Shown here one piece after another: positions 56,101 through 64,000 of a DNA stretch of 64,000 bases. The position numbers and the translations under genes were made by a program. The notes beneath the pieces are model-generated. The model worked only from the letters and a program-made list of their open reading frames with translations, had not been told where the DNA came from and ran no database searches. Source of the DNA: Pseudomonas sp. Choline-02u-1. GTDB lineage: Bacteria; Pseudomonadota; Gammaproteobacteria; Pseudomonadales; Pseudomonadaceae. The stretch covers positions 1 to 64,000 of the forward strand of contig NZ_PJBC01000009.1 of the NCBI RefSeq assembly GCF_002836515.1, in the 5' to 3' direction. The first letter of the stretch is position 1; each line of letters begins with the position of its first letter.

Positions 56101-57288
56101 TCAAGAAGCCAGTGGCGATACTTGCCAAAGCCCGTTCTGCTGAATCAATTGCCGGTCGCAGTCCGCATCACGGGCGGCGGCCAAAGGTTGTCCAGGCAAG
56201 GCCTGAACGACACGCTGACCCTCACTGCGCAACTGGCAAACCTGCTGCCAGAGTGCCGCATCCGTACTGTCAGGCATCCAGATACCGCCAGACGGTAGCT
56301 CGATCTCAGCACGCCCCAGGGTCACCAGGGTTTTCAAATCGGTAGAGAAACCAGTCGCCGGACGGGCGCGACCGAAGTCGGCGCCGATGTCATCGTAACG
56401 ACCGCCCTGAGCGATGGACTGGCCAACGCCGGGCACGAACACGGCGAACACCACACCGGTGTGGTAGTGGTAGCCGCGCAACTCGCCGAGGTCGAAATAC
56501 AGCGGCAGCTGCGGGAAGCGCACGGACAGACGCTCGGCGATCGCCAGCAAGTCTTCCAGCGCCGCCAGAACCGGCGCGGGCGCATTGGCCAGACGCTCGC
56601 GGGCAGCGCTCAACACTTCCCGCCCACCGCACAGATCAACCAATGCGCGCAGCATGCCGGACAGATCGGCCGGCAGGCCTTCGGTCAGGGTAATCACTTC
56701 ATCGATGGCCTTGCGCTGCAGGGCGTCGAACAGCTGCTGCTCGACTTCACCGGACAGACCCGCGGCGCGCGCCAGACCACGGTAGATGCCAACATGTCCG
56801 AGGTCCATGTGCACGTCCGGTACATCGGCCAGTTGCAGCATGGCCAGCATCAGACTGATGACTTCGACGTCGCTGCTCGGGCTGGCGTCGCCGTACAACT
56901 CGGCGCCCAACTGGATCGGGCTGCGCGAGGAGGACAATGCACGTGGCTGGGCGTGCAGTACGCTGCCGGCGTAGCACAGACGGCTAGGGCCTTCGCGGCG
57001 CAGAGTGTGCGCATCGATGCGCGCAACCTGCGGCGTGATATCGGCACGGAAACCCATCTGCCGGCCCGATTGCGGGTCGATGACCTTGAAGGTACGCAGA
57101 TCCAGGTCCTGGCCCGCGCCGGTCAGCAGGGATTCCAGGTACTCGATATGGGGAGTCACGACGAATTCGTAACCCCAGCTCTGGAACAGATCCAACACCT
57201 GACGACGCGCGACTTCAATGCGCGCCGCCTCCGGTGGCAGTACTTCTTCGATGCCATCTGGCAGCAGCCAGCGGTCTACCGTTGCCAT
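56101..57288 (-). CDS. hisZ: ATP phosphoribosyltransferase regulatory subunit HisZ
   Basis: A 395-aa paralogue of histidyl-tRNA synthetase that lacks aminoacylation activity and makes the short-form HisG active in histidine biosynthesis. The N-terminal part has [15 protein letters not shown] and [15 protein letters not shown], and motif 2-like [15 protein letters not shown] is present; the C-terminal anticodon-binding domain is missing, as expected. ATG 57288 matches the family start [12 protein letters not shown]. hisG is not in the window. Confidence 0.94.
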   Translation of the reverse strand: MATVDRWLLPDGIEEVLPPEAARIEVARRQVLDLFQSWGYEFVVTPHIEYLESLLTGAGQDLDLRTFKVIDPQSGRQMGFRADITPQVARIDAHTLRREGPSRLCYAGSVLHAQPRALSSSRSPIQLGAELYGDASPSSDVEVISLMLAMLQLADVPDVHMDLGHVGIYRGLARAAGLSGEVEQQLFDALQRKAIDEVITLTEGLPADLSGMLRALVDLCGGREVLSAARERLANAPAPVLAALEDLLAIAERLSVRFPQLPLYFDLGELRGYHYHTGVVFAVFVPGVGQSIAQGGRYDDIGADFGRARPATGFSTDLKTLVTLGRAEIELPSGGIWMPDSTDAALWQQVCQLRSEGQRVVQALPGQPLAAARDADCDRQLIQQNGLWQVSPLAS

Positions 57289-57601
57289 TACGCCATTCCC
57301 CTTTGATCCGGGCGGCCAGCACGAGGGCGAGCCTTGAGTGAAGCAGAAAATGACCGGGGCGTTCAAAACGCACGCGCATGAACGACGCAGCGAAAGGCCT
57401 GTTACTGGCTTCGCCCATCACTTTCCTCGAAAAACGCTCGGGCCGTTCAAACCCGATGCCTGCAACAAAAACAGCAATCAAACGTGCAGACGCAAAAAAG
57501 CCGGGAATTTCCCGGCTGCCGCATCATACACACGTTTTCCGAAAGGATCACCCCGCCCGAGGTTTTAGCCGCCGGGCGGAATGATTCAGGTCAACGCCGT
57601 G
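57289..57601. other. Spacer between hflC and hisZ
   Basis: About 310 bases with no gene. It contains the hflC-side terminator (57493-57516) and presumably the hisZ promoter; no consensus promoter was singled out. Confidence 0.4.
57493..57516 (-). terminator. Terminator after hflC
   Basis: Read leftward, AGCCGGGAAATTCCCGGCT then TTTTTTGCG: a perfect stem with a T-run, about 85 bases beyond the hflC stop. Confidence 0.9.
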
Positions 57602-58471
57602 TCAAGGTTTGGCTTTTTCCAGGTAGCGGAAGAAGTCGCTGCTTGGGTCGAGGACCAGGACGTCGGATTTGTTCGCGAAGCTTTCACGGTAGGCACGCAG
57701 GCTACGGTAGAAACCGTAGAATTCCTGATCCTGGCCGTAGGCCTTGGAGTAGATCGCAGCAGCCTGGGCGTCACCATCACCGCGAACCTCTTCGGATTCA
57801 CGATAGGCTTCGGCCAGCAGCACGCGGCGCTGACGATCGGCGTCGGCACGGATGCCTTCGGCCAGCTCGTTACCCTTGGCGCGGTGCTCGCGAGCTTCAC
57901 GCTCACGCTCGGTGCTCATACGCTCGAACACACTGCGGTTCACTTCTTTCGGCAGATCGATCGCCTTGACCCGGACATCGACCACTTCGATACCCAGCTC
58001 TTTTTCGGCCATCTTGTTCAGCGATGCAGTGATGTCAGCCATCAGCGCATCACGCTCACCCGACACCACTTCGTGCAGGGTGCGCTTACCGAACTGGTCA
58101 CGCAGGCCGGATTCCAGACGACGGGACAGACGCTCGTCGGCGATCTGCTTCAGACCCGAAGTCGCGGTGTAGAAGCGCTCGGCATCTTTCACCCGCCACT
58201 TGGCGTAGGCATCGACCATCACGGCTTTCTTTTCCAGGGTCAGGAAGCGCTGCGTCGGTGCATCCAGCGTCAACAGACGCGCATCGAATTTGCGCACCTG
58301 GTTAACGTAAGGCACCTTCACATGCAAACCCGGCTGGACATCGGCCTGAACCACACGACCGAATTGCAGCAGCACCGCGCGCTCGGTCTGAGCGACGATG
58401 TAGAAGCAATTCCAGCCCACCAGTACCACGACGACGCCAACGATCAGGGCGATCAGCGATTTATTGCTCAT
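57602..58471 (-). CDS. hflC: HflC, membrane protease (FtsH) modulator
   Basis: A 289-aa SPFH/prohibitin-domain protein with one N-terminal membrane anchor (IALIVGVVVVLVGWNCFYIV, about residues 7-26) and a periplasmic domain. It pairs with HflK to cage and restrain the FtsH protease. Segments ERAVLLQFGRVV and the coiled region ADADRQRRVLLAEAYRESE are typical. Its ATG shares one base with the hflK stop (TGATG). Confidence 0.96.
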   Translation of the reverse strand: MSNKSLIALIVGVVVVLVGWNCFYIVAQTERAVLLQFGRVVQADVQPGLHVKVPYVNQVRKFDARLLTLDAPTQRFLTLEKKAVMVDAYAKWRVKDAERFYTATSGLKQIADERLSRRLESGLRDQFGKRTLHEVVSGERDALMADITASLNKMAEKELGIEVVDVRVKAIDLPKEVNRSVFERMSTEREREAREHRAKGNELAEGIRADADRQRRVLLAEAYRESEEVRGDGDAQAAAIYSKAYGQDQEFYGFYRSLRAYRESFANKSDVLVLDPSSDFFRYLEKAKP

Positions 58472-59637
58472 CAGCGGGTCTCCCTTGTACGCGTCTGCGG
58501 CACGTCAGTGACATGCGGCGTGACGTCCGTGTTGTTGCTGGCGGCCGAACCGGTCACCGGTGCATTACCCGAGCTGTTCTGGATCATTTTGTCCAACGGC
58601 AGGTAGAGCAGATTGCTCTGGCCGTTCTTGTTACCGGTCACAAGCACCTTGCTGGTGTTGCTGAAGACTTCCTGCATGGTGTCCAGGTACAGACGCTCGC
58701 GGGTGACTTCAGGTGCCTTGCGATATTCGGCTACCAGCTTGGTGAAGCGATCAGCCTCACCCTTGGCGCGCGAGATCGTTTCGTCGCGGTAACCGTTGGC
58801 ATCTTCGATGATGCGCTGGGCCTGACCACGGGCTTCCGGCACCACGCCGTTGGCGTAGGTTTCGGCCTGGTTGCGCGAACGCTGCTCGTCTTCACGGGCG
58901 CGGATCACGTCGTCGAAGGCTTCCTGTACTTCACGCGGTGCCGCTGCGCTCTGCACGTTGACCTGGGTAACGGTGATACCGGTGCGATAGGTATCGAGGA
59001 AACGTTGCAGACGCTCCTTGATCTCGCTGGCCATCAATTCACGACCTTCGGTGAGCACCTGGTCCATGGCGGTGGAACCGACCACGTGACGCAGGGCACT
59101 TTCAGTCGCGTGCTGCAGGCTGATTTCCGGCTGATCGACGTTCAGCACGAAGTCCTGCAGGTTGCTGATCTTGTACTGCACGGTCAGCGGCACTTCGACG
59201 ATGTTTTCGTCTTCAGTCAGCATCTGGCCCTGCTTGGAGTACGCACGCTCGCGCGTCACGTTTTCCATGTACTTCTTGTCGATCGGCGGGAAGTAGATGT
59301 TCAGGCCCGGGCCAACAGTCTCGTAGTACTTGCCGAAGCGCAGCACCACGGCTTGCTCCTGCTCGTCCACCACGTAGACCGCGCTGTACAGCCAGACAGC
59401 CGCCAGCACCACCAGGCCGATGCCGAGCAGGCCGCCGAAGCCGCCACTGCTCCTGCCCGACCCGCCGCCATCATCACCGCGTTTCTTACCACCACCGAAC
59501 AACCCGTTCAGGCTTTCCTGCAGCTTTCGGAAGGCCTCGTCGAGATCCGGTGGTCCCTTGCGGTCGCCGTTATTGCGGCGCTTGCCACCCCAGGGATCCT
59601 GATTATTCGAGTTGCCACCCGGCTCATTCCAAGCCAT
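58471..59637 (-). CDS. hflK: HflK, membrane protease (FtsH) modulator
   Basis: A 388-aa SPFH-domain partner of HflC. The Gly-rich cytoplasmic N-terminus (MAWNEPGGNSNNQDPWGGK) is followed by a membrane segment at about 70-90 (GLLGIGLVVLAAVWLYSAVY) and the SPFH domain (QEQAVVLRFGKYYETVGPG). ATG 59637 is chosen over an upstream frame to 59715 because it begins the family motif MAWNEPGG. It follows hflX by about 100 bases. Confidence 0.96.
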   Translation of the reverse strand: MAWNEPGGNSNNQDPWGGKRRNNGDRKGPPDLDEAFRKLQESLNGLFGGGKKRGDDGGGSGRSSGGFGGLLGIGLVVLAAVWLYSAVYVVDEQEQAVVLRFGKYYETVGPGLNIYFPPIDKKYMENVTRERAYSKQGQMLTEDENIVEVPLTVQYKISNLQDFVLNVDQPEISLQHATESALRHVVGSTAMDQVLTEGRELMASEIKERLQRFLDTYRTGITVTQVNVQSAAAPREVQEAFDDVIRAREDEQRSRNQAETYANGVVPEARGQAQRIIEDANGYRDETISRAKGEADRFTKLVAEYRKAPEVTRERLYLDTMQEVFSNTSKVLVTGNKNGQSNLLYLPLDKMIQNSSGNAPVTGSAASNNTDVTPHVTDVPQTRTRETR

Positions 59638-59733
59638 AGCGCTCTCCATCTGATAAAGCAAAGACGCACCCACGGCGCGCCGACCAATGCTACAGAATGC
59701 CTGCCGTTGCGGCACAACCGCTTTTTCAGGCTT

Positions 59734-61035
59734 TTATTGCAAAGTGTGTTGCTCGATGAATTCCATCGGCTGCAATCCTTCGCGGCTTACCAATCGATTC
59801 AGCTCGATCCGGGGCAAACGAACGGCCAGCAGGCTGACACCCTCTTCATCGTATTCTTCTTTCTGCACCGCCCCGAGTTCGAAGAACTGCGCACGCAGTC
59901 GAGCGAATCGTTGCGGCAGGCGCAAGGTACCAACGAACAAATCACTGCCGAGCAACTCGGCGATGGCCTGTTCAAGCAGTTCCAGACCGCTGCCATCACG
60001 CGCCGAAAGCCAGACCCGTTGCGGCTTGCCATCGGCATCGCGCTGGATCTGCGGCTCGACACCTTCGAGCAAATCGAGTTTGTTATAGACCTCGAGGATC
60101 GGCAAGTCCTGCGCGCCAATCTCGCCCAGCACCACCATCACCTGCTCGATCTGCAACATGCGATCCGGTTCGGCCGCATCGATCACGTGCAGCAGCAGGT
60201 CGGAATTGCTCGACTCTTCGAGCGTAGACCGAAATGCCTCGACGAGCTTGTGCGGCAGGTGACGAATGAAACCCACGGTGTCGGCCAGAACAATCGGACC
60301 GAGGTCGTCAAGCTCCAGACGGCGCAGGGTCGGGTCGAGCGTGGCGAACAGTTGATCGGCCGCGTAGACGTCGGACTTCGTCACGTTGTTGAAGAGCGTC
60401 GATTTGCCGGCGTTGGTGTAGCCCACCAGCGAAACGGTAGGTATGTCCGCACGGGATCGGCCGCGGCGCGATTGCTCGCGCTGGCTGCGCACTTTTTCCA
60501 GCCGGCCCTTGATCTGACGCAGACGAACCCGCAACAGACGGCGGTCGGTTTCGAGTTGGGTTTCACCCGGGCCGCGCATACCGATGCCGCCACCCTGACG
60601 CTCAAGGTGAGTCCAGCCGCGAACCAGCCGCGTGCTCATGTGGTCAAGCTGGGCCAGTTCGACTTGCAGCTTGCCCTCATGGGTGCGTGCGCGTTGGGCA
60701 AAAATATCGAGAATCAGCCCGGTGCGGTCGATCACGCGGCACTCGAAAACACGTTCGAGGTTGCGCTCCTGACTGGGCGTGAGAATGTGATTGAAAATCA
60801 CCAGATCAGCTTCTTCAGCCTTGACCAGGTCGCGTAGCTCTTCGACCTTGCCGCTGCCGATCAGATATTTGGCGGTTGGCCGATGACGCGGCACGTTAAA
60901 AAACGCAACGGTCTCGGCGCCGGCCGAATTAGCCAACTCCTGAAACTCCTGCGGATCTTCGCGCGCCTCAGGGTCCTGTCCATCCAAGTGAACGAGGATG
61001 ACTCGCTCACCACCACCGTGGCGCTCAAAGAACAA
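59734..61035 (-). CDS. hflX: Ribosome-associated GTPase HflX
   Basis: A 433-aa TRAFAC GTPase that splits stalled or heat-damaged ribosomes. The N-terminal HflX domain (FFNVPRHRPTAKYLIGSGKVEEL) precedes GxGETQLE (GPGETQLETDRR), the P-loop GYTNAGKST at 205-213, the G3 DTVGFI and the G4 NKLD. The initial MFFERHGGGERVILVHLD is typical. 12 bases lie between the hfq stop and this start. Confidence 0.96.
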   Translation of the reverse strand: MFFERHGGGERVILVHLDGQDPEAREDPQEFQELANSAGAETVAFFNVPRHRPTAKYLIGSGKVEELRDLVKAEEADLVIFNHILTPSQERNLERVFECRVIDRTGLILDIFAQRARTHEGKLQVELAQLDHMSTRLVRGWTHLERQGGGIGMRGPGETQLETDRRLLRVRLRQIKGRLEKVRSQREQSRRGRSRADIPTVSLVGYTNAGKSTLFNNVTKSDVYAADQLFATLDPTLRRLELDDLGPIVLADTVGFIRHLPHKLVEAFRSTLEESSNSDLLLHVIDAAEPDRMLQIEQVMVVLGEIGAQDLPILEVYNKLDLLEGVEPQIQRDADGKPQRVWLSARDGSGLELLEQAIAELLGSDLFVGTLRLPQRFARLRAQFFELGAVQKEEYDEEGVSLLAVRLPRIELNRLVSREGLQPMEFIEQHTLQ

Positions 61036-61047
61036 AGGAGTCTCCTA

Positions 61048-61314
61048 TCAGGCGTTACCTGGAGCTGGCTCTGCGTCGCCCTGTTCGTTTTCGGTTGCGC
61101 TAGGCAGACGAATTGGACGAACCGGTACGACAGTCGAGATAGCGTGCTTGTAGACCATCTGGCTGACGGTGTTTTTCAGCAGGATCACGAACTGGTCGAA
61201 CGACTCGATCGTCCCTTGCAGTTTGATACCGTTGACCAGGTAAATGGAAACCCCGACTTTCTCTTTACGTAAAGTGTTCAGGTAAGGGTCTTGTAGCGAA
61301 TGCCCTTTTGACAT
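61048..61314 (-). CDS. hfq: RNA chaperone Hfq
   Basis: An 88-aa Sm-like hexameric RNA chaperone that pairs small RNAs with mRNAs. The Sm1 motif ([26 protein letters not shown] in two parts) and Sm2 motif [10 protein letters not shown] are intact. The tail is short ([18 protein letters not shown]), as in pseudomonads. ATG 61314 gives [13 protein letters not shown]; an upstream ATG adds three residues. It sits between miaA and hflX. Confidence 0.98.
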   Translation of the reverse strand: MSKGHSLQDPYLNTLRKEKVGVSIYLVNGIKLQGTIESFDQFVILLKNTVSQMVYKHAISTVVPVRPIRLPSATENEQGDAEPAPGNA

Positions 61315-61409
61315 GTGCCGCACTCCTTTAAGGATTCAATAATAAAAAATAGGTAATTCAGATGGCTTTGGCCGTCACACCCCCAAGGATAGACGGCAAT
61401 TGCAAGGAC

Positions 61410-62381
61410 TCAGCTCAATATGGAGATGGTCCCAAGGTATTTCAAGGCGCGTGGCAGATTGTCGCAATCAAGACTGTCCAGCCAGTGCAAATCGTCCCAG
61501 CTGCGCAGCCAGGTAAACTGGCGCTTGGCCAATTGGCGCGTGGCGATGATGCCGCGCTCCTGCATCTGGGCCAACGTCAGCTTGCCGTCCAGGTAATCCC
61601 AGACTTGGCGGTAGCCTACCGCACGTATAGACGGCAACCCCGAATGCAGGTCACTTCTTTTACGCAGGGCTACGACCTCGTCGATGAACCCCTGTTCCAA
61701 CATATTTGTGAATCTTTGTTCAATTCGCTGGTGCAGAACCTGGCGATTTGCCGGAGCAATGGCCAGGTTCGCGACAGTATAGGGTAATTGTTGGCGTCCA
61801 GAAGCGGCTGCTTCAGTACTTTGCGCAGATTGTTGCTCGCGCAGGGCAGTCATGCTCTGCCCGCTGACTCGGTACACTTCCAGCGCCCGACTCAAGCGCT
61901 GCGGATCATTTGGATGAATGCGCGCTGCCGACACCGGATCGATTTGCGCCAACTGCTCGTGCAGCACCTGCCAGCCGAGGCGTGCCGCTTCTTCCTCTAT
62001 TTGCGCGCGCACCTGGGCATCGGCCGCCGGCATGTCCGCCAGACCTTCGACCAACGCCTTGTAATAAAGCATCGTGCCGCCGACCAACAGCGGGATCTTT
62101 CCCCGCGCAGTGATTTCGGCCATGGCCTGCAGGGCGTCGCGACGGAAATCGGCAGCGGAATACGCCTCGGCAGGGTCGAGAATATCGATCAACCGGTGCG
62201 GGTATTCGTTTAGCAGTGCTTTCGAAGGCTTGGCCGTGCCGATGTCCATGCCGCGATAAACAAGCGCCGAGTCGACACTGATCAATTCGCACGGCAGCAC
62301 CTTGGTCAGCTCGATGGCCAGATCTGTCTTGCCCGCAGCGGTCGGGCCCATCAGAAAAATCGCTGGAGGCAGCTGGCTCAT
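61410..62381 (-). CDS. miaA: tRNA dimethylallyltransferase MiaA
   Basis: A 323-aa enzyme that transfers dimethylallyl to A37 of tRNAs reading U-initial codons. P-loop GPTAAGKT is at 12-19, [16 protein letters not shown] at 37-52, and [14 protein letters not shown] near the C-terminus. ATG 62381 shares one base with the mutL stop, giving coupled translation. The spacer to hfq (about 95 bases) may hold an hfq promoter. Confidence 0.96.
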   Translation of the reverse strand: MSQLPPAIFLMGPTAAGKTDLAIELTKVLPCELISVDSALVYRGMDIGTAKPSKALLNEYPHRLIDILDPAEAYSAADFRRDALQAMAEITARGKIPLLVGGTMLYYKALVEGLADMPAADAQVRAQIEEEAARLGWQVLHEQLAQIDPVSAARIHPNDPQRLSRALEVYRVSGQSMTALREQQSAQSTEAAASGRQQLPYTVANLAIAPANRQVLHQRIEQRFTNMLEQGFIDEVVALRKRSDLHSGLPSIRAVGYRQVWDYLDGKLTLAQMQERGIIATRQLAKRQFTWLRSWDDLHWLDSLDCDNLPRALKYLGTISILS

Positions 62382-64000
62382 CAACGACCGCGCAGGAACA
62401 GTTTGTCCAGATCGTCCAGGCCCAATTGGGTCCAGGTCGGTCGGCCATGGTTGCATTGACCACTGCGCTCGGTGTTCTCCATGTCACGCAGCAGGCCGTT
62501 CATTTCCGGCAGGGCCAGGCGCCGGTTGGCACGGATCGCCCCGTGGCAGGCCATGGTGCCGAGCAGTTCGTTGAGGTGCGCCTGAATGCGGTCGCTGGTG
62601 CCGTATTCCATCAGATCCGAAAGCACGTCGCCGACCAGTCGATTGGCTTCCGCCTGCTTGAGCAATGCTGGAATCTGCCGGATCGCCAGAGTTTCCGGGC
62701 CCAGCCGCTGCAATTCGAAGCCCAGCCGCTGGAACCACGCGGCGTGTTCTTCAGCGCAATCGGCCTCGCGCTGACTCACCGCCAGCGACTCCGGCACCAG
62801 CAACGGCTGACCACTGAGGCCTTCGCTGGCCATGGCGATTTTCAGGCGCTCGTACATGATGCGTTCGTGGGCGGCATGCATATCCACCAGCACCAGGCCA
62901 TGGGCGTTCTCGGACAGAATATAGATGCCCTTGAGCTGCGCCAGTGCATAGCCGAGCGGCGGGATATCTTCCTGGCCGGTCGGCAGTGCGCTGGCATTGG
63001 CTTCCGGCAGCGGCGCGAAGAACTCTTTGTAGGCAGCTTGCGCCTCGGCGACAGGCACCGTCGATTGCGGACGCGGCGTGTATTGATACTGATAAGCGCC
63101 GCCAGCGCTGGCGCCGGACGCAGTGTTGAATGCCGGTTGCGCCTGCGGCTGCTCGAGCAGCGCATTGGCGGCCAGACGCATCTCGCCTTGCGGGCCGAAT
63201 TCGCCCGCCTCGATTCCGCTGGGCCGAACGATTGCCGTGGTGACCGAGCCGGCCAACTGGTCTTCCGGACGCACATCGCCCAGCGCACGGTGCAACGTGC
63301 CATACAGGAAATCGTGAACCATGCGCCCGTCACGAAAGCGCACTTCATGCTTGGTCGGGTGCACGTTGACGTCGACCGCTGCAGGGTCTACCTCGAAAAA
63401 CAGCGCGAAGGTCGGATGCCGGCCGTTGAACAGCACGTCGCGATAAGCCTGGCGCACGGCGTGGGCCACCAATTTGTCGCGCACCGCCCGACCGTTCACA
63501 AAGAAATACTGCAAGTCCGCCTGACTGCGGTTGAAAGTCGGCAAACCGACCCAACCCCACAGGTGCAAGCCATTGCGTTCGATCTCGATCGGCAACGCCT
63601 GCTCAAGGAAACCCGAACCGCAGATCGCCGCCACACGCCGTGCGCGGGCCGCATCATCGTGGGCCTCGTGCAGGCTGAGAATGGTTTTGCCGTTGTGGCG
63701 CAAATGAAACGCTACGTCGAAACGCGCCAGCGCGAGACGCTTGATCACTTCTTGCAGGTGATCGAATTCGGTTTTTTCGGTCTTGAGAAATTTGCGCCGT
63801 GCCGGGGTGTTGAAAAACAGGTCGCGGACTTCCACCGAGGTGCCAACCGGGTGTGCAGCCGGCTGCACGCGCGGTGCCATGTCACGCCCTTCGGTTTCCA
63901 CCTGCCAGGCCTGATCGGCATCGCGGGTGCGCGAGGTCAGGGTCAGACGCGCCACAGAGCTGATCGACGCCAGCGCTTCGCCCCGAAACCCGAGGCTCAT
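62381..64000 (-). CDS. mutL: DNA mismatch repair protein MutL (5' end outside the window)
   Basis: A GHKL ATPase that links MutS recognition to strand cleavage. The visible 539 codons begin [19 protein letters not shown], which is motif III of the N-terminal ATPase, so about the first 90-100 residues lie beyond base 64000 and the ATG at the edge is internal. Motif IV and the transducer domain ([16 protein letters not shown] [17 protein letters not shown]) follow, then a proline/alanine linker (about 280-350), and the C-terminal dimerisation domain ([19 protein letters not shown]). It lacks the DQHA endonuclease motif form found in other bacteria, as expected beside MutH-less Pseudomonas types being uncertain here. 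Confidence 0.93.
   Translation of the reverse strand: MSLGFRGEALASISSVARLTLTSRTRDADQAWQVETEGRDMAPRVQPAAHPVGTSVEVRDLFFNTPARRKFLKTEKTEFDHLQEVIKRLALARFDVAFHLRHNGKTILSLHEAHDDAARARRVAAICGSGFLEQALPIEIERNGLHLWGWVGLPTFNRSQADLQYFFVNGRAVRDKLVAHAVRQAYRDVLFNGRHPTFALFFEVDPAAVDVNVHPTKHEVRFRDGRMVHDFLYGTLHRALGDVRPEDQLAGSVTTAIVRPSGIEAGEFGPQGEMRLAANALLEQPQAQPAFNTASGASAGGAYQYQYTPRPQSTVPVAEAQAAYKEFFAPLPEANASALPTGQEDIPPLGYALAQLKGIYILSENAHGLVLVDMHAAHERIMYERLKIAMASEGLSGQPLLVPESLAVSQREADCAEEHAAWFQRLGFELQRLGPETLAIRQIPALLKQAEANRLVGDVLSDLMEYGTSDRIQAHLNELLGTMACHGAIRANRRLALPEMNGLLRDMENTERSGQCNHGRPTWTQLGLDDLDKLFLRGR

Noticed and set aside
58513..60837. 774-codon open frame opposite hflK and hflX
   Set aside because: Antisense to two well-identified genes; composition rich in H, Q and R, typical of shadows.

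Overview
The window looks like a chromosomal segment of a fluorescent-group Pseudomonas. It is GC-rich with tightly packed genes. It has the gammaproteobacterial order mutL-miaA-hfq-hflX-hflK-hflC-hisZ-purA and the rnr-rlmB-rpsF-rpsR-rplI-dnaB block, azurin next to a LOG-family gene, an amaB-amaA lysine/pipecolate pair, and many copies of two repeat families typical of this group: REP-like palindromes with the core GCGAGC..GCTCCCAC, and longer inverted repeats containing GATCGCAGCCT. No rRNA, CRISPR array, transposase or integrase is visible.

Layout: 1-2599 urease accessory genes ureE-ureF-ureG and a HupE/UreJ permease, preceded by a near-consensus sigma-54 promoter. 2782-4800 an AGE-family epimerase and a short-chain dehydrogenase. 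4801-5676 a long non-coding stretch with a cluster of DnaA-box sequences. 5677-10787 a complete branched-chain amino-acid ABC transporter (binding protein, two permeases, two ATPases) read leftward, also from a sigma-54-like promoter with an upstream NtrC-type site. 11156-15141 amaA, amaB and a divergent LysR regulator. 15222-18090 a frameshifted XRE-type regulator, an AGCS sodium:amino-acid symporter and small ORFs. 18140-20195 pncB-nadE (NAD salvage and synthesis). 20369-22008 azurin, LOG protein and small proteins. 22217-28957 a three-gene transglutaminase / ATP-grasp-alpha-E cluster. 29295-31607 YgiQ radical SAM protein.

31823-41941 holds the most unusual part: three large tandem genes whose products share an MPIKPP/MPIKTP N-terminus, a proline-rich leader and a tandem beta-like module. 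The first two (877 and 865 aa) end in a common C-terminal domain of unknown function. The third carries three leucine-rich-repeat blocks and a C-terminal NEL-type E3 ubiquitin ligase domain with a Cys-x-Asp active site, and is split by a single-base frameshift. This is probably a locus of host-directed effectors or toxins. No secretion system is in the window.

41980-49265 is the replication/translation block on the minus strand. 49491-49844 has two near-identical tRNA-Leu(CAG) genes, each with its own promoter and terminator. 50030-52605 is an iron(III)-type ABC binding protein and permease with a possible Fur site. 52684-54618 is a chemoreceptor. 54757-64000 runs purA back to a mutL gene cut by the window edge.

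Nitrogen handling is the theme of the left third (urease maturation, branched-chain amino-acid uptake, lysine/pipecolate catabolism, amino-acid symport). Two separate sigma-54-type promoters there suggest shared nitrogen control. Strand, start and overlap calls are read from the sequence. Functions come from recognised family motifs. Regulation is inferred.
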